A stretch of 64,000 nucleotides of DNA from Ustulina deusta (GCA_023159155.1 JAJNNX010000001.1:1116001-1180000), one strand, 5' to 3'; positions 12,362-25,900 are shown, counted from the stretch's first letter. The notes: generated by a model from the sequence alone, not told the origin. Program-made: numbers and translations.

Positions 12362-14743
12362 CTAACCAATAATGCTCCATTCACAACCTAGGTTCTTCAG
12401 GACCCTGTTTGCAATGTCGATAGTGTCTTTAAAGCTGCGATAGTGTATTAGCTCAGCGGCCATGTGCGCATACTGAGCCCCCTGGCCAGTAAACACAAGC
12501 GCTATACCAACCTGCGCCGAAGAAACTCTCACGGGTTTGCTCGTGTCTGAAAGAGTTCCATTCATTACAGAAAAGGTACGCCAGGGTAGGTGTGATCGGC
12601 GACATGCCAAAGTAAAGGCAATACGATCATTCTGGCTCGAGTCTACAGAGACCTTGCCCTTGATATATCTCTTGGCATCTTCTACCATTTGTGTAAGAGC
12701 TTTCTCGTTAGCGGCACTCCAGACCAGTAGTTTCGGACTTAACGCGAATGGGACTGAGTTGGAAATCTTCCCTTGGACGGAACCATTTTCAACAGGCGCT
12801 ATAGTTGTCTTGAACCCGGAGTCATGCCCATTAGCCTGGGCGTGCGTGATTGTACCGTTTTCCTGTTCTACACATTCCGTCGACACTCGACGGTTACAGA
12901 GGTTAGATAGGATAGGATTGATGTCACATTGATGCACCCCACGCAAACCATGGTTTATGAGGTAGCTATGTGCATCATCAAGGACAACATGAGAATTAGT
13001 TCCTCCGATCCCGAAAGAGTTACTGAGATTCGCCGAGTTCCATCCGTTGGCCACAAGACCCGAGAGGTGGGCACCTACAACCAACTGTCAGGTATCAGCC
13101 TATGTGATTAGCCGTAGGTGGAACAAACCTCGGTATGATAAAACTCTGCATCGATATCCGGATTGAGTTGCTCGAAAAGAGCGTTCGGAGGAATAATCCC
13201 CTTTTCGAGAATCAACACAGCCTTCACAGCCGCAGCAAGACCACTGGCTCCCTCAAGATGTCCGAGATTGGCTTTTACCGAACCACTGAAGATGTCAGAA
13301 AGAACGACCAGTTAAGGCACTGCTGAGCTGTGAGATCACTGGATCACTGCACTTGAAGGAGTCCAGTCTGTCGCCGGGTATGAACAACTCGGAAACAGTG
13401 GACTCACACGTAGAGCGGCTCTTCAGCCGATCGTGCTGATCTAAATACCCGCCCGATAGCCTTCATTTCGATGGGATCTCCCATCAATGTGCCGGTTCCT
13501 AGTTTTGAATCAGAACTACACTTGAATCACGCGGTATAGAGCGCAAAGAGTAGAAGAAAGAGAAAAAAAAAGGAAACAGAAAACCAGATAAAGCATATCT
13601 CACTTTCTACACAGCTTACCGTGCGCCTCGAAATATCGTGTTAGTCCCAACTCGAGGTTCGCAGCCCGATAGACTTGCCGAATTAAAGCCTCCTGCGCCT
13701 CTACGCTCGGCTGGGTGATAACAGGTGTGCGGCCGTCCTGGTTACTTGCAGAGCACCGAATGACGGCCCTAATAGTATAGCCATCTGCAATAGCGCGAGA
13801 AATAGGCTTAATAACAAGAGCAATCACCCCTTCGCCTCTTGCGTATCCATTTGCCCTCGAATCGAAACTGTAGCAAACACTATCCGGAGATAAGAAGTTC
13901 ATGTTTGACAATCCTAAAGACATGTCTGGGGTGAGTAAAAGGTTGCAACCCACAACCAGCGCCTCCAATCGAAATGTTTGTTAGCCTGTAAAAAGCACAA
14001 ATGACGGCGTATGGAAGCATAGAATCGGGTAATGAGGTTACTTACTGCTGATGCCCTCCCACACTGGATGGTTTGACACGCAAGGTCTAGAGCTACCATA
14101 CTACTGGAGCAAGCAGTGTCGATATGCAAGCTAGGTCCCTGGAGACCAAAGTGCCAGCTAACCCTGTTAGAGCGAACTGCTGCTACAACTCCGGTAGTTG
14201 CCAAGCGATGAGTACTGTCTGGATCCTTTGAAAGCATTGAGGAATAGTCATGTGACATGGAAGCTTCAAAGACTGCAGTCTGCGTGCCTTCTAATTTCTC
14301 AACTGGAATATCAGCTATATAGAGATTAGCTTTGGTCTCCTAGTAGACTAGGTATGCAAAAGCCGCTTGCTTACCGTTTTCGAAAGCATGATATGATGCT
14401 TCAAGAATCAAGCGTTGCTGAGGATCCATGGACTCAGCTTCTTTACTGGTGACTGAGAAGAAAGGGGCATCAAAGGCCCATGGGTCTTGGTTGATAAAGT
14501 GAGCACCACGCCCAGAAATCTGCAACGAACGTTACTGGCGAGTTGAAAGAAGCTCAAATCCTCTTGGCGTACCGTATTTTGTTTCTTAGATCCCCCATCA
14601 TGGAATGAACCAACAGTGGAGCGGCTCTCAGGCCATTCTGTCATAACGTTCTTTCGGGTTTCCATAATGTCCCAGAGACCATCTTCATTGACAGCTTTTC
14701 CAGGCATCTTGAAAGAGATTCCTACGATGGCTAAAGGCTCCAT
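12362..14743 (-). pseudogene. Truncated polyketide synthase: ketosynthase plus start of acyltransferase
   Basis: Seven exons can be followed on the minus strand: 14743-14573, 14519-14375, 14314-14046, 13962-13620, 13498-13410, 13285-13129 and 13074-12362. The ketosynthase starts at its usual first motif (EPLAIVGISFKMPG). It keeps the active-site block DTACSSS and the two histidine blocks EAHGTGT and [10 protein letters not shown], then SFGIGGTNSHV. The acyltransferase begins with VFTGQGAQYAHMA and ends at a stop about 40 residues later, so no AT serine, dehydratase, reductase or carrier domain remains. A full synthase of this reducing type has over 2,000 residues. Two breaks are visible. The junction of exons 5 and 6 is out of phase with GT-AG splicing, and a one-base loss near 13,020 separates the GTRRISV and NSFGIGG frames. 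It cannot make a product. No other secondary-metabolism genes lie nearby. Confidence 0.88.
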
Positions 14744-16146
14744 GATTGCAAGTTGAATGCCAAGTGAAGTAAAAAATGACAAAGTGAACAGTCAGAATCT
14801 AACAAACACTCCTAACAGGACTTGATTGTGCGTGTCTACACACTGGATCCTGCTCCTCATATGTATTGCATAGACGAGTACAGATGTGATTTCTAGTATT
14901 GTTGTGTAACTCAGTACAGTTCCCCTTTCACCGCTTCTGTTTTCCTAGGTTTTCTCTTTGTTGGCCTCGTTTCCTCACAATTTCTGCAGGGAATGTAACC
15001 TGTAGCCAGATAAGGACATAGGGCCGGCGGTAGTTGCATTTGTGGTACAGATTTCTTAACCCTAAGTTGTGTGCTTATAAGTTATTGCCATGCATACATG
15101 TGCAAGAGAAAGGTACACAATCCTATACCCCTATTAGACTGACAAAAGTAGCACAGTTGACAGGGCGGGAAAGGAAAGAAAGACGGAAAGGTATTAACTA
15201 TGTTAATATATATATCATCGGGGTTTTCATCTCGCTGGCCGCCAATCAAGAAGATGCAAAAGATATAACATTGGCCCTAGACTAGCAGTAGCTAGGAAAA
15301 GGCTCATTATAGCAGCAATTAGGTACCACATTCCTCTATCAAAAATTGACCGGCTTTAATTATTGGATTTAGTGGTAGGCTAAGTCGTGATGATTGGTTG
15401 GTTGGTTGGTTGGTTGGTTAGTAAATTTAACGCCCGGGGAAAACAGCAGTCTTTGTGCCTCGCTAAAGGCTTGCAGCATACAATGTTATCTTTCTTATTT
15501 ATCGTATTACTGATTTAGAAAAATTCTCTAATATATAAAGTTTATATTAATGCCTTTGTTTTTAGCGAAAGAGTTTATAACTAAGTAAAACAAAGGATTC
15601 CTTATCAGTCAACACCTGTTAGAAAAGCTAGCAACTTCAATATAAACAAATTAAAAAATTCATACTTTTTATTTAAGAAACCCCCTTGCACCCTTGGTTT
15701 ATATTATAGCCCAGGTCATGACAGACTAAACATTCATCAATCTTGGAGTAGTCGATCATAATTAGCAATATAAATAGTGGGATAAATGTGTCTATTATTC
15801 CAATAATAAGTTTAGCCGTTTCTACCTATTCTAGATAGGTGGTAAGGCTTTATGTTTATGGACATAAGTGCCCTAGCAGTAACCGAGAGGCACCAGCCTA
15901 TACAATTGCAAGGCACACTTGTCACATTGTCGCTTCGAGTTTTTTACGAGCCCGCCCGTGGCTATCATCGTGTAGGCACCTTTCAGCTCATAACTTTCTG
16001 GTATAGTAGATTATCTATTGTCAAATTTTGGAAATATTGCGCATCACGTCATTTATCGTAAAGTTTGAGGTCAGTATTAAAACAGCCAAGTTACCAGCAA
16101 AAGACTAGCCACCCATTTCTGACAAACTATGAGATAACAGCACTAT
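14744..16146. other. Non-coding stretch with a TTGG microsatellite
   Basis: I see no convincing gene. The interval holds the presumed PKS upstream region, a TTGG tandem run near 15,394-15,419, and moderately A+T-biased DNA from 15,480 to 15,840. Short open frames here lack recognisable motifs. Confidence 0.55.
15390..15485 (+). repeat. TTGG run followed by possible repeat terminus
   Basis: About six TTGG units are followed by TTTAACGCCCGGGGAAAACA and CGCTAAAGGC. A related but A/T-shifted copy lies at 12,120-12,216 in the opposite orientation. This could be a terminal inverted repeat of an element that surrounds the PKS fragment, or two dispersed repeats. Confidence 0.4.
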
Positions 16147-17464
16147 CTAGTTCGCAACATGATAGACTTGGCTCACAGCGCCAAGACCATCCCTCGAGTA
16201 CAAAGCCAGAAAGTGTGTGGAGTCTCGAGTGAATAGCCCTGGCCAATGTGAAGCAACTTCGCCTGTCACTACAGCACTACTCCACGTAGCTCCGCGTGTT
16301 GTGCTGGTGACGACTTTCATCTGGGCGCCATCAGCGCCGGTGCTTCCAACACTCTCATCTGTCATGAATGAAACCACGAGAGTGCCTCCGACATTGCATA
16401 TCTGCGGTGCAATGGCTTGGCCGTTGTTTGCGGCTGTGTACAACCTTCCCCGTTGGCCCCAGCTCCTGCCATCGTTGTGGGATAGCACATAATCGACAGA
16501 AAAGAATCCAGATTCCGTGTTTTCAAATACGGCCCTATCGAAATAGTCTTAGTGCGATCTGTATTCTGATGTGCGCCGTCGATATCATATAGGAGGACTC
16601 ACATGAGATTACCATTGCCGTCGATTTTCGCAACGCCTATCATTCCGTCCCTAGAATTTACACCAGTGCCCGAGATGACAATCGGGCTTGACCACTGTGA
16701 CATCGAATTTTAGTAAGAAATCATCACGGATTATTCAACTACCGGTTGTAGATCTAGCACCATGGTGTTGCCGCCCGAATCTTCTATATAGCTCTTATCG
16801 CAACCTCTAACCATCTTGGGGGGTTCAATTAAGGGGCGATGATTAATTTCAAGTAATTACTCACGGTAAGTCCACCATCCGATGATCGTCTCATTAAGCC
16901 ATCCTGATCAGTGGCACTATTCTCGGCCGAGTAGTAGCATTGGAGAGAGCCATCGTTGGCGACGCGTAGAAATGGCTCCCATAGCCCATTCACGCCAGAG
17001 GCCGCTCGCTGATCGACAGTAGATAGATACTTGAAAGTGATGCCGCCGTCGTCCGAGTAAGATATGGTGATCCGATAGTGTGTGTACTGGGAATTGGGGC
17101 GGTCGTGGTTTCGATAAGCGTATAGAATCCGACCGCTTGGTAACTGCAATGGAAAGGCATTATCCAAGTCGTAGTTAGTCTTGTCTGCCCTGTAGACTTC
17201 GCCTCGGTAACGCCACGACTGGCCGCCGTCAGTGGATCTCGCCGTCCTTAAGACATGCTGAGTCCCAACCGTTGCTGCGTAGCCAGAGATGAGGCTACCG
17301 TCATTCAAGGAGGTGGCGCGGATGTATACGCCAGCAGAGTCAATGACATTCGGATTGCTTGCCTTTACGACCTGGCCTCGTATTAGGGTTTTTCGTGAAG
17401 ATACGGGGGCCCTAAACCACAGGCTAAAGAAATCACGAGCGGCAGCAAAGATCGCGGATGGCAT
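16147..17464 (-). CDS. Asp-box (BNR) beta-propeller protein, sialidase/GH93-like
   Basis: Three exons (17464-16865, 16694-16603, 16534-16147) join in phase to 359 residues. Five Asp-box motifs (S-x-D-x-G-x-x-W and variants) are spread along it: STDGGQSW, SDDGGITF, SSDGGLTW formed across the first intron, SHNDGRSW and STTRGATW. They imply a five- or six-bladed propeller. The block GLWEPFLRVANDGSLQ followed by YYSAEN resembles fungal GH93 exo-arabinanases and the BNR_2 sialidase family. The likely role is release of sugars from plant or other glycans, but the substrate is not decidable here. The chosen ATG at 17,464 gives no clear signal peptide, so a missed upstream exon is possible. It is intact, unlike both neighbours. 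The 170-base first intron is long for this window. Confidence 0.75.
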
Positions 17465-19882
17465 AGTGTCGATGACGATTCAGAATAGAAAAATCTTTGG
17501 AGGACCATACGAGCTAAGATTGCCGGTATTGATAGAGCCATCATTGAAAGTTTTATATAACCAACTCATCGTCTTCCCAAAACCTCTACTACGTTGAATC
17601 CTGTGACCCTTCACATCCCTCCATGACCAACCCTGAGGGACTGAATCTTCGACCAACTCAACAAATTGGAATGGCGTCGACGTGCCAGTCATGATCTTGC
17701 AGGATATTGGTTCCATCGTAATGCTGAACGTGATTCTCGAATGCAACCAGGCAGTGGCCACAAGGCTGGGTAGGCCCGTTTAGTGCATTGTATCGGTGAT
17801 AAAATACCGATTGAAGAAGGTCAGCTTGATGGCTGCAATACATTTCGTTAAAGAGGGTCAGGTTCTCAGGTCACAGGATACGCATGACCTAACTACGCCG
17901 TACGCTGCGGTAACCAAAAGCGAGCTGCTAGTTATCACCAATAAAATCGAGGGTTTCCCAACACATTGCCAAGCCCGTGTTTAGCCTTAATAGCATTACT
18001 ATAGGCACCTCGGCAGTTTGCACTATAATGGCTGCGCTCGGGACTAAATAAAGATCAGGTGTCATCTCAACTGAGATGCTATGATTGAATTTGAAACCGG
18101 ACGGCATAATGCTGGTGACAACACTGCTTAGACGGCCCTTCTAGGCTCTAGTGACCATACGCCACCAATTTGGTTGAGCATAGAGCTCACTCGACGTGAC
18201 CACAACAAAGGTACTCCCTGGTGTAGAAAGCCTCCGTCCGTATTAAATTAAGCAATACCACTGTAATTTGCATTTTCGAAACTAAACACGACTGTTTCTT
18301 CCTGTTCAGCCGTTACACCTAGCATTGTAGTAAATCCCTTCTGCTAATGACCAACAAGTTGTTGTTAATCTTCTTTGCTCCCATCTAGACGAGATTTCGT
18401 ACCAAGACATCGATAGCTTCAGGCTTTTACGGTGCTGTCATATTACTCCAGATATCTTTTACGTTCGTTTAATATGCGATATCAGCTGCGACAATGACTT
18501 AAGTCATTCATCTTGCTTAGCCTTCGTGAGCTAAGGGTCATGTGGAGAACTTTGCCCTGTGAGTTGTAATTGGAGTGGAGGACTCGATTTTCGGCTCTTA
18601 AAAACCCCGCTGTCCTGAAAGCTTACTTCAACTACTCACCATTTGTATGCCACATGCCACGGCCGGACCGAATGCGACCGAGCTTGAAATGAAGTTCCGG
18701 CAAGAATGTCACCATTGTGACACATTTTGTTGATTCATATTACGTTAAACACTCAACAAGAAGGCTGGTTGTGGAGTGAGTGACGTTTGTGGTTGGCACC
18801 GTTAAAAGTGAACTGTATCAAGGACTGCACAAGACTAAGAAGCACGAGGGGCACGGACGTCCTGTTCAGATATATCATGAGATCTTCCCACCTTCTCTCA
18901 CGAAGTTAAGCTGAATGTAGCGCTCATATACCATTCATTTCACCAGACACAATTGTATTACCTATGCCAAACGCCCATTATGGGGATTTAATGGCACGCG
19001 TTCAACTTAGGTTTATTTTGTAGTGTAAGACAATCCCTCATTTCTGAGGATTTCAATTTTGGACTCGCCTTTGTTCACTACATTTTCGTGCCAGCGAAAG
19101 AGACGAGCTGAGATACACAGCCTCAACTAATAAGAATTTTTACAGAGAACAGTGTATATGAGATGGGTGTTGGATATTTTTTTGCCGTAGCGTTATTGTG
19201 TCCAGTATTTTATGTTGATCTTTTTCGTGCTTATAACCACCAAAAAGGCGAGCAAATAACCAATGCAATGATGCTATACTTAAGAGCGAAGACATAGCTT
19301 GTATAATTAAGGGTCAGCAACCAAGTAATTCATGTTAGAACCCCCTCGCAACAGCAACAATGATCATAGCTATCATAATTACCTGTAGGTGAGCTCGTTT
19401 CATATTAATAAGCCTCCTCTTGGCATCTACTTGTTTTTTTCAGCTTTGACTCATCTGCAACGCAATTATACTATAAATACAAGCCTTACACGACAGTGGG
19501 TTAGAACTAAATCCGGTGCTCATTCGCTTTTCTTCGCCCATTCGGATCTCGAACCCAAGCAGCCGTGACATCTAGCTCGGAGCTGAAACGTTATCCAAGT
19601 ATAAATACTAATTATAATGACCATAAGCGACGAATTCTGGCAATATGTGAATTACCCACAAATCCGCTTGTTTTCATGAGGGTTACCCGATATTCTCACC
19701 GCCAACTTACATGTTGTTTAACCATGCTCTATTAATAGCCGGAATACCCCAATTGGAAAAAAAAGGCGTTGACCCCACCCCTTAGCTCCGAATCTCTGTT
19801 CCTGATGAGCCTTGATTTTTCTGCTCGAATCTTGTTCCAAATGTGAAACTGCCTTATTCTCTGGGGCGGACATTTGGAAGTG
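17465..19882. other. Long stretch without a recognised gene
   Basis: On the minus strand, 17,480-17,843 holds two overlapping open frames of 61 and 93 residues that might be exons of an unknown gene (for example VFYHRYNALNGP and SVPQGWSWRDVKGH), but I recognise no family and see no clean splice. From 18,000 to 19,880 there are no frames of note and no repeat structure that I can see. Confidence 0.5.
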
Positions 19883-21552
19883 ATGGAAAAGCTTGCACCG
19901 GCCGCTGACCTCGCGGCGCGATCACACGCAACGAAATGCTGATGGAGCCTGAAGCTCGCGGGTGTCGCTTTGGCACTCGTCGCGATCAATCTACTTGCTG
20001 ACATCCCGAGTCTTGCATACGACATTCTGTGTTCTCAGGGATATGAGACCCTGTCTAGTACCCGCGCGACAAACTCTCCGTATGGGCGATTCCCCGTCCC
20101 TGACGACCCTTTCCAATTCCTTCCGTGCACGAACGCGACTTGGTCACCCGCGCTCGACGACCCCACGCCCCGACGATCGTGGGCGGTCGCGCAGTGGTCA
20201 GAGATGCCGCGCAAGCGGGTGACGAGTACTTGGGACGCGGCATCTACATGTGCGGCTATCTCGACGCCCCTCCCTGCTATACAAATCAGTCGGAACCGCG
20301 CATCACCCGTCTCGCGGTCAACAAGTTCCAGGTGTCTGGTCTTGCACGAGCAGATTTGCCCATCGATAGTCGCGTGAACCCGCGTCCAGGAAGCAAGAGC
20401 AAGAGGCCGATTGTGATTGAGCCTGGCGGCCCGGGTGTAAGCGGTACTTTTTACGCGTGGCGGGCGATCGAAAATGTGACGGAGCGCTTAAGCGATAGCC
20501 AGTTTGATGCCCTGGGCTAAGACTCCCGTGGTGTTAATGCGTCGTTGCCAGCCATTTCTTGCCATGCCACCGATGCCTATCGCGACCGGTGGTCGCTGCT
20601 CACGGGGCAATTGCGGGAGGTATCCGCTACGCCCGAGTCGCAACTTGAGCTGCGGATGCTATGAATGCAGCGCTTTTCCGGGCTTGCTGGGAGGCCCTGG
20701 TTGGACAGCGCCTGGCAATGTCACAGATGCCTGGCACGATGACTTCCTTGGGAGAATGCATCAGCACCAGCCCAGAGTATTGCGCGCTAGCTCAGTCTAA
20801 GGATAGCAAGGAAGTGACACTCAACAATTTAGAGAGTCGAATGAGTGACCTGATAACGTCTCTCATTCACCGACCGAAGGTAGGTTACTCGGAATCATGC
20901 GGGCCTTCACTCACAACCTACTCCTCCCTAGTCAGCGCCATTTACGTCGCCCTTTACAACGCTGAGACGTAGCCAACTCTAGCGTAAATGCTGCATGAGC
21001 TCGAGGGCGGCAACTCTACCCTCGCTATTGGACTGCTCGACAAAGCCGTATGGAAATATGGTCCTGCATCAACACCCTCAACGGTTCCCTGTGTGCCGCA
21101 GGCAATTCCTGTTTCTTTTTCGTGTTCCCTTGTCGGCACTTCGCCACTTATTGGCCTAAGCCTGCCGAGGTGCACCGTGGGACTTGAATCACACATTGAA
21201 ACGCTCAGTATTACTAATCGCAGAAACATACGATCCAACCACGCCTCTCCATAACGGAAGAAGGCTCCTCGCCGAGATGGATTCGAATGCCCGGCTTCTA
21301 GTCCATCATGGTTACAGACACTCTTCGAGAAATAAGTCTTCCTGGACGGATAAAATAGCCAAAACCTACGTATTTGAGGGGAAACTACCCAAAAAGCAGG
21401 AGACGGCTTGCTATGCCGATGGAAACCCCGACCTCTATAACACCAAGGCCGCTACCGTAGGCTCAGAAGCCGTAACCGCCAGGGTGCTGTATGCCAAGAG
21501 CAGTTTCCAGAAGTCACTTATTTCAACCCCAGAATACTACGGTAAGATTTAA
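19883..21552 (+). pseudogene. Decayed alpha/beta hydrolase with TAP-like C-terminus
   Basis: The frame from ATG 19,883 has a membrane or signal segment (ALVAINLLADIP), then the motif PDDPFQFLPCTN. It breaks by frameshift near 20,200, and continues in another frame with GRGIYMCGYLDAP and the oxyanion block EPGGPGVSG. A TAA follows at about 20,518. Later pieces in changing frames include TPESQLEL, ALFRACWEAL, NLESRMSDLITSL, and the TAP-like C-terminal block VLLIAETYDPTTPLHNGRRLL with HHGYRHSS near 21,300. No GxSxG nucleophile elbow appears in any frame between ACWEAL and NVTDAW, so the catalytic core seems deleted. The family is a secreted or membrane-bound serine peptidase/hydrolase. This copy is dead. 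Confidence 0.8.
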
Positions 21553-22939
21553 CTTGTAATTAGCAGGATTAGTATCTTAAAGCCTCATATATAGAACTAT
21601 TAAACAGACTTCAGTCTACTTGTTTAGTTATGGACTCTTAGAACTGTGTTTGATATCTGGACGCTTCTGCAACCCCCCCAAAAGTGGGATCGCCCCTCTC
21701 TCCAATTCACGTAGATATAGTCTAACGCGGGGTAAGCTACTATTTTAGGAGAGGAGTTGGTCTGTCTTGGAGTAATACTCCAAATATCCACGAATATCTG
21801 AGCTTAGGATTTCGAAGCCCGACGTATGAGTCCTAAACTTCAACGTTCTAAACTAGAAGTTTCTCGGTTGAAAAGGTCATAATCTATATATATCAGAAAT
21901 ATTTTATGTTCCAAATATTAATAGGGGTTGCTTCAGACTTGGGTCTGTCTAAGCCTATGTAAGTTACCGCAACCCTAATCATAAACGAAGCGCACCCGGA
22001 ATACTGTAAATGGGCCATCAATCAACTACCAAGAGCGATCCGTACCACAAGATTTTTCCTATTTATCACCTAATCTAGACTGAAAAGTTTTGCTTGTCCT
22101 AGATAACCTTAACTAGCATGTGGGTGGTTTTATAACGCTAGTGATAGCAAGGTTTGTTGTTGTTAACCTGCTCCAACTTCTAGACAAAAGCCCGTAGCAC
22201 CGCATCGACACAGCGTCTTAATGTAATAATAAACTAGCTTGGGATATCATAAGTTCTTGCCGAACTGCTAGCTTGGTTTGCCTAAGCTTTGAATATGTTG
22301 CGGTTGCTGATTTTCCTAAGTTTAGACCTGAAGACTACTGCTCTCCCCCCCTCTCCCCCCCTCAAAAAAAAATCTATGTCTTTGGTATTGGGAACAGTAT
22401 CTTTAATTCGGTGTCCTTCAAGTTTGTTTCACACATGCTTACCTCGGTGCTAAAGTTTTATTCGCAATCCTAAGCGTGTTGTTGTTACGAGAAGCGTCAC
22501 GGAACAGAACTGCAGCGCTATACAACTGGCAAAAGTAAACCGGAGTCAAGTTGGACGCTTGACCTGTCTGCAGCGATTATATATGTACCATAACAATAGG
22601 CGTCCGAGAATTTGTCTTGGAATCACAATATGTCATGTAGGAAGAATTCGACTTGCCGGCATTCGAATCCGCTAACCTCAGCGGTCATCTAACATGAATC
22701 TGGGTTCGCTCGTTGCCTATTTCACCGAACCCCATAGGGTAGGTGGTATTGCCATGCTGCTACGCTGCGCTGTGATCTTTACCTTACCCCGCACATATTT
22801 GCGTAGTCACATCACACGTATAAAGTGGACTAACCAGTAATGAGCCAAAGCCGGGTGATAGGAGGATGGAAAAATTAAATATTAGCGTGTCTCATCTTAT
22901 ACAGTTAATATTACTGTTCGTGTAGCAGAGATCGGGGCC
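21553..22939. other. Intergenic stretch upstream of the GH3 gene
   Basis: No gene is recognised. A pyrimidine-rich microsatellite (CTCTCCCCCC units) and an A run lie at 22,340-22,372. The last few hundred bases presumably hold the GH3 promoter, but I see no specific site that I can name. Confidence 0.5.
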
Positions 22940-25900
22940 ATGTTCTGGTTTTTGTGCTTAGTTTTCAGTGCTCTGTTGCGCTTTTGTCTCTCGGCCGAGG
23001 TTATCGGGTTTGATGGTAATAATGATCGCAAGGTTCAAATACTTAGTGTATCAGGCCGAAATGGCGTCGAGACCATGCACAAGGACTCATTCATTGAGCA
23101 TCTGGTTTCAAATATGACAGTTGAAGACCTAGGTATACTAAGCTCTACGGTAACATTTGAAACATGCCCATGCTGACAGATCACCTTCAAGTACTACAAC
23201 TGCATCTCATGTTTGGGGATGACATCGTAGGCGCGAACTCACAAAATGAGCTCTATGGTAAATTTAACAATATGAATTAGTGGACTAAGCTCATACGAAT
23301 TCAGACTTTACGATGCGCCTAAGTCCTGACTCACCCATCGGTGTCATGCATGATTGGTAAATCCCAAACATACTTTCCATATAACTAGCTCCCGCTAAAG
23401 CGAAGACAGGTACCCGCTCAACACATCTCATTACAATTCAGTTCAAGAGTTGAATCTCAAAAAAGCCAGGCTAAGAGTCCCGTTCATGCATATTGGGGAG
23501 TGCCTACATGGAGTCGGATCCTTTAAGCAATCGGTGTTTCCGCAGAGCTTAGGTCTATCGGCGAGTTTCGATACTGGCCTCGTACACCGAGTTGGTGGCG
23601 CAATAGGGGCAGAAGCCAGGTCAATTGGCATTCATGCGTGTTTATCTCCGGTTCTGGATCTTGGTCAGGAACCCCGATGGGGTCGCATGCAAGGTATGGG
23701 CGATGATTGGTTCCGGACACGCGGTCATTTGGCTAAGTTGAATAGAGGCATGGGGAGAAGACAAGATCCTCACATCTTACATGGGCGTAGCATATTCGAC
23801 TGGCTTGTCTAAGAACGGCTCGTGGTCCAACCCTGACGCTGTTGCGCCAGTCTTGAAGGTATGGCTCATATTCCTTCCTGCGAGGCATGAAGATAGCTGA
23901 ACAGCCCAGCATTTTGCGGCTCACGGCTCTCCACAAGAGGGGCACAACGCTGCGCCGTTCATGGGCCATGGAAATCGGCAGGTGCTCCAGGATCTCCTCA
24001 CCCCCTTCAAAGCTGCGATCCAGTTGGGTGGTGCAAGAGGCGTTATGATGTGGGATTCCCATATATCTTCACATGCAATTCTAACTACTAACTGATTCTT
24101 CCCTAGGGCCTACAATGAATTCGATGACGTTCCAGCTCATGTAAATCCTCTCTTCTACAAGGCGCTTGACGGCTGGGGGTTTGACGGATTTGTGATTGCG
24201 GATGATACTGGTAATACCCTAAATTTACCTTGATAGTATTATAAACTAATAGAGAAAAGGGATGTCTGAACTGTTCTCTGTACATCGGGTGGCCGACTCT
24301 CCAGCCGACGCAATCCGACAGTGGTTCGATGCAGGTGGGATGGTGCAGTTTTACGATTACCCATTGGAGACATATCTCAACGTATGATTCACAATAGGAT
24401 GATAAGCTTTATTGGATCCCGTTGACCAATGTGTTAGGCAACTAAAGGCTTAGTAGCAAATCAGTCCCTTGATATTTCTACCCTACGTTCTCATGTCACG
24501 CGGATCCTCGGCGTGAAATGGGATCTTGGCCTCTTCGACGACCCCTATGTTTCAGCAAACATCAACCCACAGAAAATAGTCGAAAGCCACCGCGACCTTG
24601 CGCTAGAGGCTGCACAGAAGAGCATAGTCCTTTTGGAAAATAGGAATAAAACCCTCCCTCTGAGCCCAGAGCACCAGGGACTCAAACGAATTGCTCTCAT
24701 CGGTCCTTTTGGAGATACCCTTAACTACGGCGATTATTCAGGTGCATGGGGCCAATACCCAGCTGTCACTGCGGCGAAAACTATTCGACAAGGTCTCTTT
24801 TCGTATGCCAATAGAGGTGATTTCGAGTTGGTATCCGCCTGGGGCGCCAATAGCTGGGAATACAACGCCCAATACGTTATTCCGCCATATCTGCTATCAA
24901 CGCCAAACGGCACGGCAGGTGGCCTGTTAGCAACATACTTTGCCACAACCAACTTCACGGGGCCCACAACACACAGAATAGAAACACCGGCGCTCGACTG
25001 GGGTCTATATCCACCAGATGACCTGCCATCTAATAACTTCAGCGTGACCTGGGAGGGTAACTTACGATCTCCAGTTGATAACAATGTAGATGGCTGGATA
25101 GGGGTAGCAGTGGGGCCAAACACCACAGCCAGACTCTTCTTAGACGACGAGTTAATCTTATCCCAAGGCGCAAATGGGCTCTCGACATCGAGCACGATTA
25201 TGGGCAATATAATGAACTACGACTACATCTCCAACAACAGGACATCGCCCCCGAGCGGATCTGTACCTTTCACATTTCAGAAAGAAAAGGTTTATCGTCT
25301 TAGAGTCGAGTACCAAGCCTTCAATCTCGATAAGAAAACCGCAAACGTGAACTCCCTCAATTCCCAGATCCTTTTATTCTGGAACCTCGTCAGCAGGAAC
25401 GGCGACGCTGTGGATCAAGCCGTGCAGGTAGCCCAGTCCTCCGACCTCGTGATTCTCGCTGTCGGCGCCGCGTGGAACAGCGACGGCGAGGGCGGCGACC
25501 GGGGCACACTGGGCCTGTCGCCCAGCCAAGACGTTCTAGCGCAGGAGATCTATAAGCTCGGCAAGCCTGTAGTGTTAGTTTTAGAGGGTGGACGGCCCTT
25601 CGCCATCGATGATTACTACCAGCGAAGCGCCGCCGTACTCAGCGCTTTCTTCCCTGGGCAGGCGGGTGGCCAGGCCGTCGCGGATGTACTCTTCGGGAAG
25701 GTCAACCCCGGTGGCCGGATGCCGGTCTCGGTTCCGAGACATGTGGGCCAACTCCCGGTTTACTACAACTACAAGGAGACTGCCCGTAGGGTCAACTACC
25801 TCGACATCGACTCTACACCGATTTATTCGTTTGGGTACGGCCTATCTTACACTGAGTTTCGGGTCCTCGGTTTCGAAGCCCGGGTTGGCAGATCATCATC

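Noticed and set aside
22640..22720. tRNA-like T-loop (ATTCGAATCC)
   Set aside because: No matching T-stem, D-arm, anticodon arm or acceptor stem could be built on either strand.
24734..25207. 157-residue minus-strand frame inside the GH3 gene
   Set aside because: It is antisense to the well-supported last GH3 exon and has no motifs.
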